From Actimicrobium antarcticum (lineage in GTDB: Bacteria > Pseudomonadota > Gammaproteobacteria > Burkholderiales > Burkholderiaceae_D): 64,000 bases of DNA. The position numbers and the translations under genes were made by a program. Positions 8,497 to 20,931 of this stretch are shown in pieces; position 1 is the first letter of the stretch, and each line of letters starts with the position of its first letter. The notes under the pieces are model-generated. The model made no database searches and was not told the DNA's origin. It saw only the letters and a list, made by a program, of their open reading frames with translations. Where the stretch lies: positions 124,001 to 188,000 of the forward strand of contig NZ_BAAAZE010000014.1 of NCBI RefSeq assembly GCF_039536745.1, given 5' to 3'.

Positions 8497-8505
8497 TTTT
8501 TATCC

Positions 8506-9333
8506 TTATTTCTTGCCGCGGCGCGAGATGATCATTGACGTGGTGCGCTTGTTGCGACGCGTCTTCTTGCCCTTGGTTTGCTGACCCCATGGCGAAACTG
8601 GGTGACGACCGGCAGCTGTCTTACCCTCACCACCACCGTGTGGATGATCGACCGGGTTCATGACCACACCGCGAACGGTAGGACGGACACCGCGCCAGCG
8701 CATTGCACCGGCTTTACCGATTTTGCGCAGGTTATGCTCGCCGTTACCGACTTCACCAACAGTTGCACGGCACTCGACGTGCACGCGACGCACTTCCCCT
8801 GAACGCAAGCGAACTTGCGCGTAGGTACCATCACGTGCCATCAGCACCACACCGGCCCCGGCAGTACGAGCCATCTGTGCACCTTTACCAGGCAGCATTT
8901 CGACGCAGTGCATCGTCGTACCGACTGGAATATTGCGAATTGGCAAGCAATTTCCCGACTTGATCGGCGCTTCGGAGCCGTTCATCAGCTGATCGCCGAT
9001 TGCCATACCCTTGGTAGCAATGATGTAATGACGCTCGCCATCGGCGTAGCACAACAAAGCAATATTGGCAGTCCGGTTCGGATCGTATTCAATACGCTCG
9101 ACCTTTGCAGGGATACCATCCTTGATCCGACGGAAATCAATGACGCGATAATGCTGCTTGTGTCCACCACCGATATGACGGGTGGTGATATGGCCGTTGT
9201 TGTTACGACCGGCACTTTTCGATTGTGCTTCGATCAAGCCTGCGAATGGACGACCCTTGTACAGATCGGCATTGACAACCTTGACCATGCCACGACGGCC
9301 AGGTGAGGTTGGTTTGACTTTAACGAGTGCCAT
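8506..9333 (-). CDS. rplB: 50S ribosomal protein L2
   Basis: A 275-residue L2 with the conserved carboxy-terminal NPVDHPHGGGEGK motif, whose histidine lies near the peptidyl-transferase centre. Its ATG overlaps the rplW stop codon by one base (TAATG), indicating coupled translation. Confidence 0.98.
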   Translation of the reverse strand: MALVKVKPTSPGRRGMVKVVNADLYKGRPFAGLIEAQSKSAGRNNNGHITTRHIGGGHKQHYRVIDFRRIKDGIPAKVERIEYDPNRTANIALLCYADGERHYIIATKGMAIGDQLMNGSEAPIKSGNCLPIRNIPVGTTMHCVEMLPGKGAQMARTAGAGVVLMARDGTYAQVRLRSGEVRRVHVECRATVGEVGNGEHNLRKIGKAGAMRWRGVRPTVRGVVMNPVDHPHGGGEGKTAAGRHPVSPWGQQTKGKKTRRNKRTTSMIISRRGKK

Positions 9334-9650
9334 TATTTAGCCTCCTCGGTGAAGTTGATTTCCTGACCAGGCTTGAGGCAAACGAATGCACGGCGCGTAT
9401 GATTGCGGCGTCCATTGAATTTACCCGAGCGCTTTTGTTTACCTTGGCGATTCGCGACCTGCACGGACTCAACCTCGACTTTGAAAAGCAACTCAACCGC
9501 TGCTTTTACTTCAAGCTTGGTTGCGTCGGGCATGATCAGAAAAACTACTTGTTCATTTTTCTCGGCGACGAAAGTTGCTTTCTCCGAAATTACTGGAGCC
9601 AACAGAACCTTCATCAAACGCTCTTCGCTAAATTTCAGATTCGCGCTCAT
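9333..9650 (-). CDS. rplW: 50S ribosomal protein L23
   Basis: A 105-residue L23 (LAPVISEKATFVAEKNEQVV), the docking protein for trigger factor and SRP at the exit tunnel. Its ATG overlaps the end of rplD by four bases (ATGA). A good start lies at MSANLKFSEERL; beginning at the inner MKVLLAPVISEK is less likely. Confidence 0.96.
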   Translation of the reverse strand: MSANLKFSEERLMKVLLAPVISEKATFVAEKNEQVVFLIMPDATKLEVKAAVELLFKVEVESVQVANRQGKQKRSGKFNGRRNHTRRAFVCLKPGQEINFTEEAK

Positions 9651-10270
9651 GCCAACATCTCCTCAATCTTGGCCAATGCAGCCTTGGTAATCACAATTTT
9701 CTTGTAGAACACCAATGACACTGGATCAGCGTGACGCGGCTCAACAATCAGCACGTGCGGCAAATTGCGGGAAGCAAGCAGCAGGTTTTCATCGATGCTG
9801 TCAGCGATAATCAACACTGACTCCAGCAGGCCCATTTCTTTCAACTTCACCGACAACAGTTTGGTCTTCGGAGCCTCGAGAGCGATCTCTTCAATCACTG
9901 ACAGACGACCTTCACGGGCCAGCTGCGACAGGATCGAGCAAAGACCAGCGCGATACATCTTCTTGTTAACTTTGTGCGAAAAGTTCTGGTCAGGCGAATT
10001 AGGGAAAATCCGACCGCCGCCACGCCACAAAGGTGATGACGACATACCAGCACGGGCGCGGCCCGTACCTTTTTGACGCCAAGGCTTCTTGGTGGTGTGA
10101 TGAACTTCTTCACGATTTTTTTGCTTGCTGTTACCACTGCGAGCGTTGGCTTGATAGGCAACGACGACCTGGTGGATCAGCGCTTCATTGTAGTCACGAC
10201 CGAAAACTGTATCGGGCGCAGCCACATCGGAAGCCGCTTGACCTTGGTCATTAAGGAGCTTGAGTTCCAT
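9647..10270 (-). CDS. rplD: 50S ribosomal protein L4
   Basis: A 207-residue L4 starting MELKLLNDQGQAASDVAAP, with the long tunnel loop (KKPWRQKGTGRARAGMSSSP). In E. coli L4 also represses the S10 operon through its leader. Here the only long leader in front of the block lies upstream of rplC (10931-11061), so that region is the candidate target. It starts three bases after rplC. Confidence 0.97.
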   Translation of the reverse strand: MELKLLNDQGQAASDVAAPDTVFGRDYNEALIHQVVVAYQANARSGNSKQKNREEVHHTTKKPWRQKGTGRARAGMSSSPLWRGGGRIFPNSPDQNFSHKVNKKMYRAGLCSILSQLAREGRLSVIEEIALEAPKTKLLSVKLKEMGLLESVLIIADSIDENLLLASRNLPHVLIVEPRHADPVSLVFYKKIVITKAALAKIEEMLA

Positions 10271-10273
10271 TGA

Positions 10274-10930
10274 TTAAGCTCCTTTCTTGGCTTTAATTTT
10301 TACGGCAGGCGATACAACAACCTTGCCATTTTTTGCACCAGGCACGGCACCTTTGATCAGCAACAACTGACGGTCGGCATCAATGCGGGCGATTTCGAGG
10401 TTCTGGGTCGTGACAGTCACGTCACCCATGTGGCCGGTCATGCGCTTACCAGGGAAAACTCGACCTGGGTCCTGCGCCATTCCGATGGAACCTGGCACAT
10501 TGTGCGAACGGGAGTTACCGTGTGTGGCGCGACCCGAGCTAAAGTTGTAACGCTTGATGACACCGGCGTAACCCTTACCAATCGAGATGCCTTGCACATC
10601 GACTTTTTGACCAACTTCAAAGAGACTCGCAGCAACGATATCGCCAGCTTTCATTTCTAAAGCTTTAGTGGCATCGATACGAAATTCTTTAAGAACGGTA
10701 CCAGCTTCAACGCCTGCTTTGGCATGATGCCCAGCAGATGCTTGATTGACACGCGAAGCACGTCGGTGACCGAATGCGACCTGAACAGCGGAATAACCAT
10801 CTGTTTCAGGCGTTTTGATTTGAGTGACACGGTTGTTAGAAACGTCGAGTACGGTAACCGGAATTGAATCGCCGTCATCCGTAAAAATACGCATCATACC
10901 AACCTTGCGACCAACTAGGCCAAGGCTCAT
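10274..10930 (-). CDS. rplC: 50S ribosomal protein L3
   Basis: A 218-residue L3 starting MSLGLVGRKVGMMRIFTDDG, with the central GNSRSHNVPGSIGMAQDPGR segment near the peptidyl-transferase centre. Four further in-frame codons exist upstream, but GGAG correctly precedes the ATG at 10928-10930. It is the first gene of the S10 block here, behind its own promoter and leader hairpin, because rpsJ is grouped with tuf. Confidence 0.96.
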   Translation of the reverse strand: MSLGLVGRKVGMMRIFTDDGDSIPVTVLDVSNNRVTQIKTPETDGYSAVQVAFGHRRASRVNQASAGHHAKAGVEAGTVLKEFRIDATKALEMKAGDIVAASLFEVGQKVDVQGISIGKGYAGVIKRYNFSSGRATHGNSRSHNVPGSIGMAQDPGRVFPGKRMTGHMGDVTVTTQNLEIARIDADRQLLLIKGAVPGAKNGKVVVSPAVKIKAKKGA

Positions 10931-10988
10931 TGTTTTCTCCATTCCCGCCTACGATTGGGCAGGGCTGTTGTTTGTACTACTAAATAAC

Positions 10989-11021
10989 GTAGGGGAATTT
11001 GGTAAAACCACATTCCCCTAC
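10989..11021 (-). promoter_or_regulatory. rplC: Leader stem-loop upstream of rplC
   Basis: A perfect ten-base inverted repeat (10989-10998 with 11012-11021) lies in the untranslated region between the rplC promoter and the rplC start codon. The 13-base interior can add a short GGT/ACC stem. No T run follows. Position and strength suggest a leader element that controls L3 and later genes, possibly L4-dependent as in the enteric S10 leader; that function is inference. Confidence 0.55.
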
Positions 11022-11032
11022 CGAAGCCGGAA

Positions 11033-11061
11033 ATTATAACTGCAGTCTGATTCTTCTACAA
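11033..11061 (-). promoter_or_regulatory. Sigma-70 type promoter for rplC operon
   Basis: On the minus strand TTGTAG (11056-11061) and a perfect TATAAT (11033-11038) are separated by 17 bases. A GC-rich discriminator (TTCCGG) follows, as in stringently controlled ribosomal promoters. It lies after the rpsJ stop codon and about 100 bases before rplC, so the S10-type block can be transcribed separately from the str block. Confidence 0.65.
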
Positions 11062-11099
11062 CAAATAATTCGAGAAATCGACATACCTCAATAATTTAA

Positions 11100-11417
11100 T
11101 TATTGCAATTTAATTTCTACGTCTACACCTGCTGGCAGATCCAGTTTCATCAGTGCATCGACTGTCTTGTCCGTAGGGTCGACGATGTCCATCAAGCGAA
11201 CATGCGTACGAATCTCGAATTGGTCGCGCGATGTCTTGTTGACGTGCGGCGAACGCAAAACGTCGAAACGCTGGATACGGGTTGGCAGTGGCACCGGACC
11301 CTTGACAACTGCACCGGTACGCTTCGCTGTTTCGACGATTTCCAGTGCAGACTGGTCAATCAGACGATAGTCGAATGCTTTGAGGCGGATGCGGATTTTC
11401 TGGTTTGGGCTAGACAT
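11100..11417 (-). CDS. rpsJ: 30S ribosomal protein S10 (NusE)
   Basis: A 105-residue S10 with the conserved core NQKIRIRLKAFDYRLIDQSA. S10 is a 30S head protein and also the NusE antitermination partner of NusB and NusG. Unlike in E. coli it follows tuf and is set apart from rplC by a promoter, so it behaves as the last gene of the str-type block. Confidence 0.96.
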   Translation of the reverse strand: MSSPNQKIRIRLKAFDYRLIDQSALEIVETAKRTGAVVKGPVPLPTRIQRFDVLRSPHVNKTSRDQFEIRTHVRLMDIVDPTDKTVDALMKLDLPAGVDVEIKLQ

Positions 11418-11437
11418 GATGATCCTTAAAAGAACGA

Positions 11438-11461
11438 GCCGCGAATGATCTCATTCGCGGC
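11438..11461 (-). terminator. Palindromic stem-loop between tuf copy 1 and rpsJ
   Basis: An 11-base perfect inverted repeat (11438-11448 with 11451-11461), GC-rich at its base, lies in the spacer after tuf. On the minus strand it is followed by TCGTTCTTTTAA, a weak T-rich run. This may be a leaky terminator that lowers rpsJ expression relative to the very abundant EF-Tu, or an mRNA 3'-end stabiliser. Confidence 0.5.
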
Positions 11462-11496
11462 GATATGCCACCTATGCAAATAGGCAGCCTGGGGAA

Positions 11497-12687
11497 TTAC
11501 TCAATAATTTTTGCAACGACGCCAGCACCAACGGTACGACCACCTTCACGGATGGCGAAGCGCAAACCTTCTTCCATCGCGATCGGGTTAATCAGCATAA
11601 CCGTGATCGACACGTTATCGCCTGGCATGACCATTTCTTTGTCTTTTGGCAACTCGATCGAACCGGTCACGTCCGTGGTACGGAAGTAGAACTGTGGGCG
11701 ATAGTTGTTAAAGAAAGGAGTATGGCGGCCGCCTTCGTCTTTCGACAGAACATAGATCTCGCCGGTGAAATGCTTATGCGGCTTGATCGAGTTCGGCTTC
11801 GCCAATACCTGGCCCCGCTCGACGTCTTCACGCTTGGTACCGCGCAGCAGCACGCCAACGTTATCGCCAGCTTGACCCTGGTCGAGCAATTTCCGGAACA
11901 TTTCCACGCCCGTGCAGGTCGTCTTTTGTGTGTCGCGGATGCCGATGATTTCCAGCTCTTCGCCGACTTTGACAATGCCGCGCTCGATACGCCCGGTCAC
12001 AACGGTACCGCGACCCGAGATCGAGAATACGTCTTCAACTGGCAGCAGGAAAGCACCGTCAACTGCGCGCTCTGGCGTTGGAATATAGGTGTCGAGAGCG
12101 TCGGCCAGCTTCATGATTGCCTGCTCGCCCAACGGACCTGTATCGCCTTCCAGTGCCAGCTTGGCTGAACCCTGGATGATCGGCAGGTCGTCGCCTGGGA
12201 ATTCGTACTTGACTAGCAGTTCGCGCACTTCCATTTCGACCAACTCAAGCAGCTCGGCGTCATCCACCATGTCGCACTTGTTCAGGAAAACGATGATGTA
12301 CGGAACACCAACCTGACGCGCCAGCAGGATGTGCTCGCGGGTTTGTGGCATCGGGCCGTCTGCAGCTGAACACACCAGAATGGCGCCGTCCATCTGTGCA
12401 GCGCCAGTAATCATGTTTTTCACATAGTCGGCATGGCCTGGGCAGTCAACGTGCGCATAGTGGCGCGCTGCTGTTTCATATTCGACGTGCGCGGTGTTGA
12501 TCGTGATGCCGCGTGCTTTTTCTTCCGGTGCTGCATCGATCTGGTCGTAGGCTTTTGCTTCGCCGCCGAATTTCTTCGACAGCACGGTAGCAATCGCTGC
12601 CGTCAGCGTGGTCTTGCCATGGTCGACGTGGCCAATTGTGCCTACGTTTACGTGCGGTTTGGTCCGCTCGAATTTACTCTTTGCCAT
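11497..12687 (-). CDS. tuf: Elongation factor Tu, copy 1
   Basis: A 396-residue EF-Tu that delivers aminoacyl-tRNA to the ribosome as a GTP complex. G1 is GHVDHGKT at residues 19-26, followed by DCPGH and NKCD. The protein is identical to copy 2 at 29066-30256, while the DNA differs at about 20 positions, mostly toward the 5' end. It follows fusA in the str-type operon. Confidence 0.98.
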   Translation of the reverse strand: MAKSKFERTKPHVNVGTIGHVDHGKTTLTAAIATVLSKKFGGEAKAYDQIDAAPEEKARGITINTAHVEYETAARHYAHVDCPGHADYVKNMITGAAQMDGAILVCSAADGPMPQTREHILLARQVGVPYIIVFLNKCDMVDDAELLELVEMEVRELLVKYEFPGDDLPIIQGSAKLALEGDTGPLGEQAIMKLADALDTYIPTPERAVDGAFLLPVEDVFSISGRGTVVTGRIERGIVKVGEELEIIGIRDTQKTTCTGVEMFRKLLDQGQAGDNVGVLLRGTKREDVERGQVLAKPNSIKPHKHFTGEIYVLSKDEGGRHTPFFNNYRPQFYFRTTDVTGSIELPKDKEMVMPGDNVSITVMLINPIAMEEGLRFAIREGGRTVGAGVVAKIIE

Positions 12688-12766
12688 TTTTTTCTTCCTT
12701 CAAAAAGAACGATTTATCTATCTATGCTGTGGCCCGCCATTGAATCTGCGGACCACCCAAACTTGA

Positions 12767-14872
12767 TTATTTGCCTTTGGAAGTGACAATTGCTTCGGTC
12801 ACATTCTTCGGCGCTTCCGCATAATGCTTGAATTCCATCGTGTAGGTTGCGCGACCTTGGGTTGCTGAACGCAACGACGTCGAATAACCGAACATTTCCG
12901 AAAGCGGCACTTCTGCCTTAATGATTTTGCCACCGCCGCCGGCAATCTCGTCCATGCCCTGCACCATTCCGCGACGTGATGACAAGTCACCCATTACCGA
13001 ACCGGCATAATCTTCAGGCGTTTCTACTTCAACCGACATCATAGGCTCAAGGATGACCGGGCTAGCCTTGCGGCAACCGTCCTTGAACGCCATTGATGCT
13101 GCCATGCGGAAGGCATTCTCGTTCGAGTCTACATCATGGTATGAACCGAAAAACAATGTTACTTTTACGTCGACTACCGGGTAGCCGGCCATTACGCCTG
13201 CCGTCAATGTTTCGCGAACACCTTTTTCAACTGCAGGGATGTATTCGCGTGGGACGGTACCGCCCTTGATTGCGTCAACAAATTCGAAACCAACACCTGG
13301 CAATTGCGGCTCGATTTTCAGAACCACGTGACCGTACTGACCGCGACCACCGGACTGCTTGACGAATTTGCCCTCAATCTCTTCGCAAACTTTGCGAATC
13401 GTTTCGCGGTAGGCAACTTGCGGCTTACCGACAGTTGCTTCGACACCGAACTCGCGACGCATACGGTCAACGATAATTTCCAGGTGCAACTCACCCATAC
13501 CGCCAATGATGGTTTGACCTGATTCCTCATCCGTCTTGACGCGGAAAGAAGGATCTTCCTGGGCCAGACGATTCAAAGCCAGACCCATTTTTTCCTGGTC
13601 TACTTTGGTTTTCGGCTCAACGGCCTGAGAAATCACTGGCTCAGGGAACACCATCCGCTCAAGGGTGATGATTGCCGAAGGATCACACAAGGTCTCACCA
13701 GTGGTAGCGTCTTTCAGCCCAACCGCAGCTGCGATATCGCCTGCATGCACTTCCTTGATTTCTTCGCGCTGGTTTGCATGCATCTGCAAAATACGTCCGA
13801 GGCGTTCTTTCTTGTTCTTCACCGGATTGAAAACCGTATCACCGGATTTGATCATGCCTGAATACACACGGAAGAAAATCAGCTGGCCGACGAACGGGTC
13901 CGTCATGATCTTGAATGCCAATGCCGAGAATTTCTCGGTGTCTTCTGCTTTGCGTACGACTGGCAGGTCATCTTCGTCCAAGCCCTTGACTGGCGGGATG
14001 TCAGCAGGTGAAGGCAGGTACTCGATCACGCCATCCAGCATTGCCTGAACACCTTTGTTTTTGAACGCCGTGCCACACATCATCGGGACGATTTCTGCAG
14101 CAATGGTCCGTTGACGTAGTGCCGCCTTGATTTCAGCTTCCGACAGGTCGCCTTCATCGAGGTATTTATTCATCAGTTCTTCGGTCGCCTCAGCGGCCGC
14201 TTCGACCATTTTCTCGCGCCATTCTTTGGCTTGCTCAACAAGCTCTTCAGGAATTTCGCGATAGTCAAACTTCATGCCCTGCGAAGCGTCATCCCAGTAA
14301 ATCGCCTTCATCTTGACCAGGTCGACCACACCAAGGAAGTTCTCTTCGGCGCCGATAGGGATCTGAACAGGAATCGGATTCGCTTTCAGGCGAGCACGCA
14401 TCTGATCGTAAACTTTGAAAAAGTTCGCGCCGGTACGGTCCATTTTGTTGACGAATGCCAAACGTGGAACACCGTATTTGTTAGCCTGACGCCAGACAGT
14501 CTCAGACTGGGGCTGGACTCCACCGACTGCACAGTAGACCATGCACGCACCGTCTAGAACGCGCATTGAGCGCTCGACTTCAATCGTGAAGTCGACGTGG
14601 CCTGGCGTATCAATAATATTGATGTGATGCTCAGGGAAGTTGTTAGCCATACCTTTCCAAAAACAGGTAGTTGCAGCGGAAGTAATCGTGATTCCGCGCT
14701 CTTGCTCCTGCTCCATCCAGTCCATGGTGGCCGCGCCGTCATGAACTTCACCGATCTTGTGATTTACACCGGTGTAAAACAGTACGCGTTCAGTCGTCGT
14801 GGTTTTACCTGCATCAATGTGAGCAGAAATACCGATGTTCCGATAACGCTCAATGGGGGTCTTGCGGGCCAT
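12767..14872 (-). CDS. fusA: Elongation factor G
   Basis: A 701-residue EF-G, the translocation and (with RRF) recycling GTPase. Motifs are AHIDAGKT at residues 17-24, DTPGHVDF and NKMDR. Domain II to V regions run to the carboxy end without interruption. It lies between rpsG and tuf as in the classic str operon. Confidence 0.98.
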   Translation of the reverse strand: MARKTPIERYRNIGISAHIDAGKTTTTERVLFYTGVNHKIGEVHDGAATMDWMEQEQERGITITSAATTCFWKGMANNFPEHHINIIDTPGHVDFTIEVERSMRVLDGACMVYCAVGGVQPQSETVWRQANKYGVPRLAFVNKMDRTGANFFKVYDQMRARLKANPIPVQIPIGAEENFLGVVDLVKMKAIYWDDASQGMKFDYREIPEELVEQAKEWREKMVEAAAEATEELMNKYLDEGDLSEAEIKAALRQRTIAAEIVPMMCGTAFKNKGVQAMLDGVIEYLPSPADIPPVKGLDEDDLPVVRKAEDTEKFSALAFKIMTDPFVGQLIFFRVYSGMIKSGDTVFNPVKNKKERLGRILQMHANQREEIKEVHAGDIAAAVGLKDATTGETLCDPSAIITLERMVFPEPVISQAVEPKTKVDQEKMGLALNRLAQEDPSFRVKTDEESGQTIIGGMGELHLEIIVDRMRREFGVEATVGKPQVAYRETIRKVCEEIEGKFVKQSGGRGQYGHVVLKIEPQLPGVGFEFVDAIKGGTVPREYIPAVEKGVRETLTAGVMAGYPVVDVKVTLFFGSYHDVDSNENAFRMAASMAFKDGCRKASPVILEPMMSVEVETPEDYAGSVMGDLSSRRGMVQGMDEIAGGGGKIIKAEVPLSEMFGYSTSLRSATQGRATYTMEFKHYAEAPKNVTEAIVTSKGK

Positions 14873-14994
14873 AGTTAATCCTAAATCTTTTTAATGAACA
14901 AAACCGAGCGCCATCTATTCAATGTGCCCGGCCTCGAACAAGTTACTTTATCGATTTACGCTGCGTGCTCATGGCAACAACGCCGATCGGTTGA

Positions 14995-15465
14995 TTAGAA
15001 GCGGAAGTGCGAGAACGCCTTGTTCGCTTCTGCCATGCGATGCACTTCATCGCGTTTTTTCATTGCACCGCCACGACCCTCAGCAGCTTCAAGCAACTCT
15101 CCACCCAAACGTTGCGGCATCGATTTTTCGCTACGCTTGTTTGCAGCTTCGCGCAACCAACGCATCGACAACGCCATGCGACGTACAGGACGGACTTCAA
15201 CTGGCACCTGGTAGTTTGCACCACCAACACGGCGCGACTTCACTTCAACCAGCGGCTTGCAGTTACTGATCGCAGCAGAAAATACCTCGAGGGCATCTTT
15301 TCCCGATTTCGCTGCAATGTGCTCGAACGCACCATAAATGATGTTTTCAGCAACCGACTTCTTACCCGACAACATCAGCACGTTGACGAACTTGGCAACA
15401 TCAACATTACCAAACTTTGGATCCGGCAAAATATCCCGCTTGGGGACTTCACGACGACGTGGCAT
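14995..15465 (-). CDS. rpsG: 30S ribosomal protein S7
   Basis: A 156-residue S7 starting MPRRREVPKRDILPDPKFGN, the primary organiser of the 30S head. The frame is open five codons further upstream, but GAAGGGA is well placed for the ATG at 15463-15465. In E. coli S7 represses its own translation through the rpsL-rpsG spacer; here that spacer is 137 bases and could hold a similar site. Confidence 0.96.
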   Translation of the reverse strand: MPRRREVPKRDILPDPKFGNVDVAKFVNVLMLSGKKSVAENIIYGAFEHIAAKSGKDALEVFSAAISNCKPLVEVKSRRVGGANYQVPVEVRPVRRMALSMRWLREAANKRSEKSMPQRLGGELLEAAEGRGGAMKKRDEVHRMAEANKAFSHFRF

Positions 15466-15602
15466 TTCGATTCCCTTCAATCTTCAGTTGAATGTGCATC
15501 TCATTGGAGATCACATTCGCGGACAGCCATCATAGCTACCCACTTACTCGGCCCAGATGGGACCGACACAGGCTCCGTGACAATTCAACGGAACAATTAA
15601 TA

Positions 15603-15986
15603 TTACTTCTTGCCAGCCTTGGCACGCTTGGTACCGTACTTCGAACGCGACTGCTTACGATCCTTGACGCCCTGGGTATCCAGTGCACCGCGAACCATGT
15701 GATAACGCACACCCGGCAAATCCTTGACACGGCCGCCGCGCAGCAGTACCACACTGTGCTCTTGCAAGTTATGGCCTTCACCACCGATGTACGAAATAAC
15801 TTCGAAACCGTTGGTCAAGCGTACTTTGGCAACCTTACGCAAAGCCGAGTTTGGCTTTTTTGGGGTTGTCGTATAAACGCGCGTGCAAACGCCACGTTTT
15901 TGCGGGCTGTTTTCCAGCGCCGGCGATTTGCTCTTGACGCGTGCGGAAACACGCGGCTGGCGAATCAGTTGATTGATGGTTGGCAT
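15603..15986 (-). CDS. rpsL: 30S ribosomal protein S12
   Basis: A 127-residue S12, the decoding-centre protein. The TTTPKKPNSALRK loop with Lys43 and the LLRGGRVKDLPGVRYH loop with Lys88 have the wild-type residues, so no classic streptomycin-resistance change is present. It is the first gene after the str promoter. Confidence 0.97.
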   Translation of the reverse strand: MPTINQLIRQPRVSARVKSKSPALENSPQKRGVCTRVYTTTPKKPNSALRKVAKVRLTNGFEVISYIGGEGHNLQEHSVVLLRGGRVKDLPGVRYHMVRGALDTQGVKDRKQSRSKYGTKRAKAGKK

Positions 15987-16150
15987 CGCTCTAAACCCAA
16001 CTAAAATACTTCTATGAATAGATCCCGAAAACGGTTGTCCGGGGACTTTAAACTTGCGCTACGAGTACTTGGCTCGCTACGATCTCTTCGATTTTGGCAA
16101 CACCTTGCGGCCTGCCAAACCTAACTTGCGGATAAAATCGAGAACTCGCG
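15987..16150 (-). promoter_or_regulatory. 5' leader of the rpsL operon
   Basis: Roughly 160 untranslated bases lie between the predicted transcription start and rpsL. Short inverted stretches are present (for example around CGTAGCGAG/ACTCGTAGCG), but I could not identify a definite regulatory structure. No gene is seen in it on either strand. Confidence 0.4.
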
Positions 16151-16179
16151 AGTATAGGCTCAGCTTATTCAGACGTCAA
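16151..16179 (-). promoter_or_regulatory. Sigma-70 promoter of the str operon
   Basis: On the minus strand TTGACG (16174-16179) and TATACT (16151-16156) are exactly 17 bases apart, followed by a GC-rich discriminator (CGCGAG). It lies between the rpoC terminator and rpsL, so it is the expected start point for rpsL-rpsG-fusA-tuf-rpsJ. Confidence 0.8.
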
Positions 16180-16375
16180 TCATAGTCTCCCGTTAATTTT
16201 AGGATGACTGGCGAACAAAATCAGCTGCGTGCGGCTCTGGCGCCGATATGATCGACCGAAAGGAAGTGCTCAGCGATGCGAACTGACGGGTACGAATGGT
16301 CACGACCTACGAAGAAAACTTCACACCGTCTATTTTTCCTGCAGATATTTTGCGGCGCGCAAAAATTGACCACAC

Positions 16376-16415
16376 AAAAAAAACCGGCACCAGAAATTCA
16401 GGGTGCCGGTTTTTC
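16376..16415 (-). terminator. Intrinsic terminator of the rpoBC operon
   Basis: An 11-base perfect inverted repeat (16381-16391 with 16402-16412) with a ten-base loop is followed on the minus strand by eight consecutive T. It starts about 15 bases after the rpoC stop codon. This is a textbook Rho-independent terminator separating rpoC from the str operon. Confidence 0.92.
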
Positions 16416-16428
16416 GAGCAGGGAGATC

Positions 16429-20664
<4,236 letters not shown>

Positions 20665-20879
20665 GTATCACTCCAGGTTGGCGTGAAAAACGCGTGATGA
20701 CTGACGAGGGTATGCCGCGACCGCTTGGCGACCCAGTTCGTATCGACGGGAGAGCCCTGATGTTGGTCAGAGTTCCGCTGATACCGGGTACGGTGTGACA
20801 GTTCCTTACTACTAGATAAGTTCTCTGGCTCAGTGCAAACTTACTGATATTCCAGCAGAAAAAAACGCAATGTTAATTG

Positions 20880-20925
20880 AAAACGGAGTTTGCACTACAC
20901 GGATGTGTATTGCAAACTCCGTTTT
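20880..20925 (-). promoter_or_regulatory. Long stem-loop in the rpoB-rpoC spacer
   Basis: Fifteen perfectly paired bases (20880-20894 with 20911-20925), one mismatch, then five more pairs (20896-20900 with 20905-20909) around a four-base loop. It begins seven bases after the rpoB stop codon. On the minus strand it is followed by TTTTCAATT, only a short T run. It could be an incomplete terminator, an RNase III substrate or an mRNA-stability element between rpoB and rpoC. Confidence 0.6.
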
Positions 20926-20931
20926 TAGAAA

